A stretch of 36,460 nucleotides of DNA from Purshia tridentata (taxonomy: Eukaryota > Streptophyta > Magnoliopsida > Rosales > Rosaceae). Of the stretch, positions 11,087 through 19,707 are shown one piece after another; the first letter of the stretch is position 1; each line of letters begins with the position of its first letter. The position numbers and the translations under genes are program-made. The DNA lies in contig QANT01001764.1 in the NCBI GenBank assembly GCA_003254885.1, positions 1 to 36,460 of the forward strand. Reading direction: 5' to 3'. The notes beneath the pieces were generated by a model that saw only the letters and a list, made by a program, of their open reading frames with translations, had not been told where the DNA came from and searched no databases.

Positions 11087-12196
11087 ATTTCCCCCCACTT
11101 TTTATTTCTCTCTCCTCTCCACTCTCTCCCGCACACTCCTCTTCTCTCTCTCGAGTGCTCTCTCACTTTCACTCTGTTCCTCTTTGTGAGTGAAATACGA
11201 CCCATTTCTGAGCTCCAAATGAGAAAACTCAAAACTAGAGAAATGTTCCTTTATGTGTCTAGTTTCTACCCTCCAAAAATCAGATTGATTCGTCGAGTAT
11301 TGAGACTTGTAGAGGCTTCGCACTGTTGCTGACTCAAGCAGGTCCGCTGATCTTCCTCCCTTGGTTTCGGCCTCCTCCAAGCTCAAATCTTCAAAGTTTT
11401 CGGTGGGTTTTTCTCCACTAGGTATGGGCTTTCTTTTCCCTCTTATTTGGTTGTTCAATTTCGAGTATTTTATAGGATTGAAGCTTTGGGGGTTGGAGAC
11501 CCATTTCGGGTTTGACTTGATTAAGTGATATTGTTAGTTGATTTGTGCATTTGAAGGATAAGACACGAATTTAGAGTGATTAGGGGCTAGATTGGTGAAT
11601 TGAATTTGAGGAATTTGAAGAATTTGGAAGTGTGAGATTTTGGGGGTTAAGTCATTCTCGGGTTTAGCTTGGGTCTTTGAAATTGAATCAAATTGTGGGA
11701 CATTTTAGGTAATTTCCGTCATTAAGAACATATAATCGAAGTTTGGAACGAGAAATTTGGGAAATTATTGAGGAAATTGGAAGTTTGATCGTTGGTGCTT
11801 ATGCCCATTTCGGGATTTCTAGAAATTTAATGTGTTTACGATGATTTAATTAAAATTGGGCGTGATTTTCACCTTTAGGAACGATCTATTGAGGTTTAGA
11901 ATAATTGGTTTGAAGGAAATCGAAGAAATGGTGAGTTTGGGGCGAAATTGGACTCTTTTTGGTTGTCGAAACGACCCCCGGACGACACTCGACCAAGTTA
12001 GATAGAATGGAGGTTAATTGAGGAAATTATCGGATTAAAAATAAACTAGTGGCATGGGTTTTGAGTTGAGAAGGAAATTAAGTTGGGTTATAGTTTGAAT
12101 TTAGGATTATGGAGTGAAAGGCCTAGAACTTACATTTTCTAGTTTTTCAGTTATTATTTGAGGTAGTATTCTAACGTATTGTCGTTCTCGTGTTAG

Positions 12197-12252
12197 GCGA
12201 CGTTCCCGAGTCCAAGGACGATCTATTCGGAGACCAAGGCTAGGCTATCTCT
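12197..12252 (+). other. 56 bp exon-like block in LTR copy a
   Basis: Preceded by TCTCGTGTTAG (acceptor) and followed by GTGAGTGG (donor). The block, its length and both splice signals are kept in the LTRs at 14151 and 32579, while much of the surrounding LTR varies. It may be an internal exon of an LTR transcript; no coding role is evident. Confidence 0.45.
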
Positions 12253-12668
12253 GTGAGTGGACCTCATTCCCTAAACTTGTTTATAAATTCTTTATGAATT
12301 TTTAGGATTTGATTTGTATTTATATTTGAGTTTTAATTGAGTTTATGAATTGAGAAATATTATTCGACTTTTGAGCAAATTATTTCGCAATATTATTGGT
12401 TCGTAAGTTTAATCTCTGGATTTCTTAAATAAGTTTGTTTAAAAGCTGTGGGTTTGGGGATTGTTATGCATCGGATTTCAAAGGGTTATTGTGCCGCCGG
12501 GGATTTTATTAGTTGTGGTTTGAGGAACTTAAAAGTGGTTTTCAATTGCCATATGAGTACCCAGCTACAGATAAGTTCAGTAAGGTCTTTGGGACCCATC
12601 GTGACACACACATAGGCTTTGGGCCGTGTGTTGCGGTGCCTCACCCTTTAGGGGCAGCTCTGCGTGCA

Positions 12669-12838
12669 CGTATGACCAGTTATTTGCCCTGCCTGTACGA
12701 TGCAGAATTCCGTACAGGTGTATGGCCAGTTAGCCTTGCCTTGCCTGTACGATGCAGAATTCCGTGCAAGTGTATGGCCAGTTAGATTCGCCCTGCTCGT
12801 ACGATGCAGCATTCCGTACGAGTGTATGGCCAGTTTTC
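12669..12838 (+). repeat. 52 bp tandem array inside LTR copy a
   Basis: About 3.3 units of 52 bp, with TATGGCCAGTT recurring at 12721, 12773 and 12825. Each unit contains a short inverted pair around GATGCAGAATTC. The other LTR copies have a 27-28 bp array at this place instead. Confidence 0.85.
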
Positions 12839-13670
12839 CAGGGTACTTAGATGGTGGTTTTATGAGTTACTTTCCAGCAAAAAAAATTTCAGAAAGTTCT
12901 TTTCTATTATTACATTGATTCGAAAATAAGAGTTTTAAAACTGGGGGATTTCCAAATGAGAGATTTCCTTATCAAAGCAGTTTACAAAATAATTCTTGGT
13001 TGATATAAAATTTCAGTTCTTATTTAATATTTTGGGAGCTGACTAGTTTTATCAATTTATCAGAATTTTCAAAACGGATTTCAGATGCGGACTTTTAAAA
13101 CAGAGTTTTCAGTGGATTTCATGAAATGTATTTAAACTGGGGAATTTTAAAGAAAAAAAAACGTGAGGTCTTCGTGCCCAATAAATTGTTGTAGTTTGCC
13201 ATAATAAATGAATTTATTTATAAGTTACGTTTAAACATTTGTTAATTTTTTTTGGTCCACTCACTGAGTTAACTCATTAGCTTTATCCTTGTCGTTATTT
13301 TAATTTTCCCCCTAGGTTGTAGCGGTGGAACGGTCGAGCCAAAGACGTCGAGGCATTATTATAAAGTTGTGAAGCAGTAGGAATTCGTTCTCTTTGTATT
13401 TTATTTTCTATAGTAAAGTTTGTAGCACCGCTCTGTAACTTAGTGAAAAACTTAATTGATTGGTTTTGGAATTTGGGTCGGAGACCCTTTGGTTGTGGTA
13501 GAGGAGCTGTGAATGCTTAGAAGTGTATTTGCAGATACTCATGGAAAAAGGGTTTGTCCAATTTCAGGGGAAGTTCTGCCGAAATTTCGGTAGGATTTTC
13601 CTTGATATTGGATGCCCGCAGGATCACTCCGGGTTTCAGGGTGGAATTCGGAGAGGGTCTTGTCACCAAT

Positions 13671-14150
13671 TCACTCCAATTTCATACCATAACCACCAAT
13701 TGCACCATAGAACTTCTAATTATCCTCAATTAAACAAAAATCCGAATTGGCATAATCTCCCAAAAATCCAAGTTCCAAAATCCTCAAAATCAAACAATCA
13801 AACAAGTCTCAAATCCGTACTTAATCTCACAATTTCACAAAACAACCAACAATTTCACTTAATCACGTCAAACCCGAAATGTGTCTCCAAACCCCCTCAA
13901 ATCAAACTTCCAAAAATTCCCACAAAACTCAATTAAGTTATAGGAAAAGGAAGCACTTACCAAGAGAAGGAAAACCCATGAAAAATTGGGTTGAAAGGAT
14001 GGCCAGAGTGGACATAGACTTTGCAGGTACTTAATTGAGAATTAGTGCAGAGCCTTTGTGATTAAGCATGAGCTGAGTTGAATTCAGAGATTGATTTTCA
14101 TTTGAGTCCAGAGCAATGTAAACTATAGGAGAAGAATTGAGCTTGTAAAT
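13671..14150 (-). other. Decayed LTR-like sequence, right part
   Basis: Continuation of 10118-10712 after removal of the LTR inserted at CCAAT. On the minus strand a GGGTTTTCCTTCTC segment near 13970 matches the style of GGTGGGTTTTTCTC in the intact LTRs. It ends abruptly at 14150 against the next LTR. No gene is supported. Confidence 0.4.
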
Positions 14151-14956
14151 TGACAGGACCCTCCCCGAATTTCACCCTGGAACTCGGAGTGATCCTGCGG
14201 GCATCCAATATCAAGGAAAATTCTAGCGAAAATTCGGCAGAACCTCCCCTGAAATTGGACTAACCCTTTTCTCCACGAGACCTGCAAATACACTTCTAAG
14301 CATTTACAGCTCCTCTACCACAACCAAAAGGGTCTCCGACCCAAATTTCAAAACCATTTACTTAAGTTTTCATTAGGTTATCAGAGCCGCGCTACAAAAT
14401 TTACTAAGAAATTAAAATTTACAAGAATAATTGGTTCCTACAAATTCCAAAGGTTCGTTAGACTGCCTTGACGTCTTTGGCTCGACCGTTCCACCGCTAC
14501 AACCTGGGGGGAAAAATTAAAATTACAACAAGGATAAAGCTAATGAGTTAACTCAGTGAGATCTTTGGCTCGACCGTTCCACCGCTACAACTTTGGAGAA
14601 AAATAAATCACAACAAGGGATAAATCAAATGAGATAACTCAGTGAGTGGACAAGATAAGAAACATTTAACCAAAATTATAAAAATCCGTTATTACAGCAA
14701 ATTAAAGAAATAGCTTGGCACCAAGACCTCAAGTTTCTTTTTAAAATTTCCTCAGTTTTAAATAACTTTCATAAAATCCACTGGTGCCTCTATATAAAAT
14801 AGTATTTTAAAATCCATTTCGAGATTATTTGAAAATTTTTAAAACCAATCAAACTGACAAGTATGAAATTCGAACTGAAAGTTCATAACTTTTGAAAACT
14901 TGCTTACGAAATTAATATAACGATGAAAATGCTCACCCAAACAGTTACCCACCGAA

Positions 14957-15142
14957 CCTGCCGTACATGTGCAGGGCCCATGACCTGCCGTACGCATGCA
15001 GGGCCAATAATCCTGCTGTACATGCGCAGTGCCTACGACCTGCCGTACGCATGCAGGGCCAATATCCTGCCGTACATGTGCAGAGCCAGGGTCTGTCATA
15101 CACATGCAGGGCCAACAATTGCCGTACGTGCACGCAGGGCTG
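14957..15142 (-). repeat. Tandem array of 27-28 bp units in LTR copy b
   Basis: About 6.7 units around CTGCCGTAC...GCAGGGCC, diverged from each other. Located about 800 bp from the 3' end of the LTR, as in the other copies. Confidence 0.85.
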
Positions 15143-15563
15143 CCCTCAAAGGGCAAAGCATCCCGACATACGGCCCAAAGCCTATATGTGTGCCGTGATG
15201 GGTCCCAAAGACCTATATAATCTGAAAATCTGAAGGGTACTGCAAATGGTGGTTTGAAAATCCTTTTCCCATAAATCTCTTTTTTTGCCCACAAAAATAT
15301 ATAAACTTTCTAATATTGTGAAATCATTATAAAATCCCTTTTTCGCTAACCAAACCCGTAATATTTCATTATACGAATAACCACATATGTTTACTTTGAG
15401 AAATCATAATGTTTCCAAGTACGTCAAATCCATTTCCATACTCAAGAATCGAATAATATTTCTCGATTAATAAACTCAATTAAAACTCAAATATAAATAC
15501 GAATTAAATCATAAAAATTCATAAGAATTTATAAACAAAGTTTAGGGAATGAAGTCCACTCAC

Positions 15564-15619
15564 AGAGATAGCCTAGCCTTGGTCTCCGAATGGATCGTCC
15601 TTGGACTCGGGAGTGTCGC
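15564..15619 (-). other. 56 bp exon-like block in LTR copy b
   Basis: On the minus strand it is preceded by TCTCGTGTTAG and followed by GTGAGTGGAC, the same acceptor and donor as in copies a and c, with the same length. Confidence 0.45.
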
Positions 15620-16670
15620 CTAACACGAGAACGACAATACGTTAGAATACTATTCAAATTACGATCGTAGAAACACATGCACATTTTAGGCCTTACGCTC
15701 CAAAATTCTAAGTTTAACTATAATCCAACTTAATTTCCTTCTCGACTCAAAACCCATGCCACTAGCTTATTTTTAATCCCGTAATTTCCTCAATTAACCT
15801 CCATTCTACCAACTTGACCGAGGATCGTCCGGATGACGTTTCGACAACCCAAAAAGAGTCCAATTTCGCCCCACACTCACCATTTCTCCGATTTCCTTCA
15901 AACCAATTATTCTAAACCTCAATAGATCGTTCCTAAAGGTGAAAATTAAGCCCAATTTTAATTAAATCATCGTAGACACCTTAAATTTATAGAAATCCCG
16001 AAATGGGCATAAGCACCAACGACCAAACTTTCGATTTCCTCAATAATTTCCTAAATTTCTCATTCCAACCTTCGATTAGAGGTTCCTAATGACGGAAATT
16101 AACTAAAACACCCAACAATTTGATTCAATTTCAAACACCCATGCAAAACCCGAAATTAGCCTCAAATCCCCAATTTCAATCTCTCACAATTTCCCAAAAT
16201 TGAACAACTATATTATAGGGGAAGGAAAGCCCATAAGAAGAGGAGAAAAACCCACCTAAAATCAAGGAGTTTGGTGCCGGAATCTGGCCGGAATTGACGA
16301 ACAATTAGCGGCGGGCTGGGTGCTTTTCCGGCGTCATTTCGCGTCGAGGGACGGCTGGCTGTCGTGGGGGAGCACCGAGGTGGCTGGCCGACGGCTGGGG
16401 ACTGATTCTCGCCGCCTGGGGTCGCCGGAAATGGCTGGACCTGGAAGCTCCAGTCGCGCACAGGTGAGAGAGATCGGGAGAGAGGGAAGAAGGAAAGCTG
16501 GGGGCGTCGGGAGGTAGCTGGCCGGCGACTGGCGACGTCGTCGGCGGGTCTAGGTGGCCTGAAGAGCTGGGGGTCGCGTCGGGAAGAGAGAGTGAGGGAG
16601 GCGTCGGCTGGCTGGGCTTGCTACTCCTGCGCGTGGAGAGGGGAGAGAAATATAGAGAGAGAGAGGGGTA

Positions 16671-16688
16671 TTCCAGAAATTTCTGGAA
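16671..16688 (-). promoter_or_regulatory. Heat shock element in LTR copy b
   Basis: Reads TTCCAGAAATTTCTGGAA, a perfect palindrome of TTCnnGAAnnTTCnnGAA form, ending 356 bp from the LTR start at 17044. In LTR orientation a TATA-like CTATATTTC (about 16646-16655) follows about 17 bp downstream, then CT-rich sequence. Confidence 0.72.
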
Positions 16689-17044
16689 TATTTAATACCA
16701 TTTCCTCAAAATTACAAGTTTGCCCCTCACTTTGAACCTCCGTATTTCACAAACCGTAGCTCCAAACGACGCATGCTACGTGTCTACGAACTCGTGGAGT
16801 CGAGCTCTACGCAACCATGTCAAAGTCAACTCTAAACTCCAAGTAATTTAAAAGTCAACCTTGAGCTCTTTTATCACGTTTATAACTTTCTAACCGGGGT
16901 TCTAAATAACCCATGCCGCGTGTCTATGAACTCGTGAGCTCAAGACCTTCCTAACGGACCCAAAGTCAAAGCTAAAATCTTGTTAGAACCAAAAGTCAAC
17001 ATTGGGCCCTATTACAATGTACTTAAAAGGTACGGGTCGTTACA

Positions 17045-17679
17045 AGGTACGTTTTGGTGCAATTGGTACGAGGTTAGATTGAGTATGCACGAAAAGAAAT
17101 TTTTGTTCTATCCTCACACGAAATGTGCTTCTTTAGGCCTAGAACGTTAATCCAAGCATGATAAAGTGCTTTCCTATGTCTTTCTTGCCAACAGAGCACG
17201 TTTTGGTGCAACATCTACCAAATTGCACTCAGCGTGCACCCAAATGACGTTTTCGTGCATTCCTCACACTTAAAGTTGTTCCTTAGGTCTAGAGCACTAA
17301 TCAAGACACGAGAAACTGCTTCCCCATGTGTTTCTTGCCAACCGGCACTTTTGGGTACAATCGGACGAACTAGACTTAAAATGCACCGAAATGACGTTGT
17401 AATTCCTTCTGAACATGAAATGCACTTTTGGAGGGCTAGAATGCTAATCCAAACAAGAGAAACTGCTTACCCGTGTCTTTCTTGCCAACCGAGCACATTT
17501 TGGTGCAACATTAACCCAAAGATGACTCAGTGTGCGCTGAAATGACGTATTCGTGCATTCTGAGAACCTAAAGTGGTTTTTTAAGGCTAAAACGCTAATT
17601 GAGACATGAGAAAGTGTTTCCCAATGTGTTTCTCGCCGACCGGAAACGTTTTGGTGTAACTTTAATCAAATCGGACTCA
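17045..17679. repeat. Satellite-like tandem array, about 150 bp unit
   Basis: The anchor ACGTTTTGGTGCA or a variant recurs at about 17049, 17198, 17345, 17494 and 17645, and TTTCTTGCCAAC at matching spacings of 147-151 bp, giving just over four diverged units. The array is cut by the LTR on the left and by the CACTA element on the right, so its true extent is unknown. A 103-codon open frame in it is a by-product of the repeat. Confidence 0.85.
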
Positions 17680-17742
17680 CACTACAACAATAACCTTAAT
17701 AGATATCATACTTTAGTTATTAGTTATTATGAAAACTGATAT

Positions 17743-19707
17743 TTTTAATTTTTTAATATCAGTTGAACTTTTGGATGATTTCTAAATCCACTTACATGTT
17801 ACCTACTTGTGCCAACTGATATGTTAAATTAATCCATTTGAGTAACAAAATATAAGCAACTGATAACTAAAGTTTTAAGTTATATCCAACTCAACTTATT
17901 TCCACAAGTTAGACCCAACACTTCCTCACTTAAACGACTCACCCCTGTAGTCTCACAATCGACTCACTCCTTCTCCTTCATAGAACGCCCTCCTCACTCA
18001 TAGAACTCACCTGCACCCATCACTGGAAAGGAGTTTGGTAGTCGATCTCACTACGAAACTTCTTCTCTCTCATCTTTAGGCGACGTCGGCAACCTTGGTG
18101 CAGTGCAAGTGCGACACGTACTGTAGATTAAGGAGAATTGGATCTGGCCATTCTCTCTTTTCAGGCGCGACGCCCCTTTCGCTCTTTCCCTATGTCCCGT
18201 TCAATTTATTTATTCTATCCTGTTCAAGTTATTTATTGAAAACTATGGTTTCATATTAGGGGTTTTACCTCCCGGGTTTTATGGGTTTAGCCTTTTCTCT
18301 CTGACCCCTACTCTCTCTCTCTCTCATTGGATTCATGCTATTTACTCAAATTAGGGTGTGAAATTTAGGGGTTTTCTCTTGTTGTGTTTTTTTCTTAGAG
18401 AGAGGGCTGTATTTTGGTTTTGAGACATTATGGCTTTGGGGTCGACTTGGTAGTTGTAAATTTGTAAATTTAAAATAAAAAAAGGAAACCAAGCTTAAAG
18501 ATGAGTATGCTTGAGTTTAAAAATTTGATGAAAAAGAGAAGTACAACTTAATTCATTGAATGAAACTAGTTGCTCTGCTGATTCCCTTTGTCAATTCCTT
18601 TCTTAAAACCCATTCGATCACTTATGATATTGCTAGACATCTTTGAATCTGTTCCATATATATCTTCTTCTTTTCTTTTCTTTTTTCTGTATTTTTGTAT
18701 ATTATGTAATTAATTCATTGGAAGAATATTTCTTAATGTAACTTTACTTAGCTAGTCATTAATTAATAAAAACTCTCAATTTACTGTTATATATATGAAA
18801 GTAAGCAAGGCAGAATTTGACATTGAAGATTTTGTGCTGGTTGACAAAGCTAACTCGAACCATAGGCTTTTTGTTTTTTGTTTCTAATAAATCAAAGAAT
18901 GTTAGGGCGACTTTCATGTTCCTCTAAATTTGGCGTCATAATCAGTTAGTCTAATGTGCCACTGCTAAGTCATTAGATTGCTTTATGAGATTGAATGATC
19001 TTTCATTTTTTATGCCTTTATGTCTAATAAGGGTGTTTCTAATTATTTTTCCAGGATACTTTGGGTGGGAGTAGAATACATACAAGCCGAATAGCGTAAC
19101 TAAGTGCTAACTTAGGTATGTTTTCGAGCTATGTACTTGATCATATGACTGCTTGTTTGACTGATAAGATTTTAATTAGGTCCTTGATATAATATCTGCA
19201 TGATATGATTGCTGGGTATATATGCCTATATACATACAAGTCAGTCCCTTGACAGAATATCATGAGTGTATTGCCTGAATATCTATACATGTTTCTGACT
19301 CTAACATGCATTAAAGTCATTGAAAGCCATCATATGCAGTCCAATAATTCATTGACAAATTACTTCGATATACTAAGAAAAATCTTCTATGAACATACCC
19401 TTTCAGTTTTATCAAATTTTAGATAAAAGGTGTGAGAATAAATCCAACTTAAAGCTAAAGCCGATCAAAAACTGCATGCATGCTAAGTTGGTTGCACTTC
19501 TAACTGCCATGTCCTGCAAATTAAATGTCACACCTGACTATTATGTAAAAAATATGATAACTCGTGAACTATTGCTTTGAGTCTTGCCATTTATAATTTG
19601 TTAACTTGTTGCATGCTTAGAACCTAAGAATTGAATCTTTTCCCATAGTTTTTATATCTACTGAATTGATGGATGTTTATATGCATGTGTTAGTTGTATT
19701 AAGAGAA
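17743..19707 (+). other. 5' non-coding part of the CACTA element
   Basis: After the subterminal repeats comes a C-rich stretch (about 17920-18200), then CT-rich and AT-rich sequence up to the transposase start. It probably holds the promoter, a leader and leader introns. No coding frame here matches a known family. Confidence 0.5.

Larger units (their letters stand above)
10713..13665 (+). mobile_element. Solo LTR, long-LTR retrotransposon (subfamily 2, copy a)
   Basis: It begins TGTAACGACTCGTACC and ends GAGAGGGTCTTGTCA, 2953 bp with TG...CA ends. The flanks carry a perfect 5 bp duplication, CCAAT (10708-10712 and 13666-13670). There is no internal coding domain, so it is a solo LTR. Inside, in order, are a heat shock element (11069-11086), a TATA-like CTTTTTATTTC, a CT-rich start region, a GT donor near 11382-11421, a 56 bp exon-like block (12197-12252), a 52 bp tandem array (12669-12838) and an acceptor at 13315. 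The high similarity to the copies at 14151 and 32579 suggests fairly recent family members. Confidence 0.88.
14151..17044 (-). mobile_element. Long LTR (subfamily 2, copy b), no target duplication
   Basis: In LTR orientation it begins TGTAACGACCCGTACC at 17044 and ends GGGAGGGTCCTGTCA at 14151, 2894 bp. It lies inverted to copy a, 485 bp away. The flanks do not match: TAAAT lies left of 14151 and AGGTA right of 17044, and the sequence types differ (decayed LTR against a 150 bp satellite-like array). It may therefore be the remaining half of a rearranged or recombined element rather than a simple solo LTR. It keeps the heat shock element, the 56 bp exon-like block (15564-15619) and the 27-28 bp array. 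A segment carrying the last acceptor is duplicated at an 88 bp spacing (TCTTTGGCTCGACC at 14474 and 14562). Confidence 0.85.

Noticed and set aside
14370..14385. GGTTATCAGAGCC, similar to a primer binding site complementary to initiator Met tRNA
   Set aside because: It lies inside LTR copy b, not just after an LTR end, and the matching place in copies a and c reads differently (CACCGCTCTGTAAC complement). It is a chance resemblance.
14957..15142. Regular repeats reminiscent of a CRISPR array
   Set aside because: The units are contiguous tandem repeats without spacers, and the DNA is plant nuclear.
14839..15294. Frames of 60-150 codons with Cys/Pro/Tyr repeats across the 27-28 bp arrays
   Set aside because: The repeats are translated in nearly all frames on both strands in three LTRs; unit lengths of 27 and 28 alternate, which would shift a real frame.
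17234..17545. 103-codon frame in the 150 bp array
   Set aside because: 150 bp units keep a frame open by periodicity alone; variants of 147-151 bp break it and no domain is seen.
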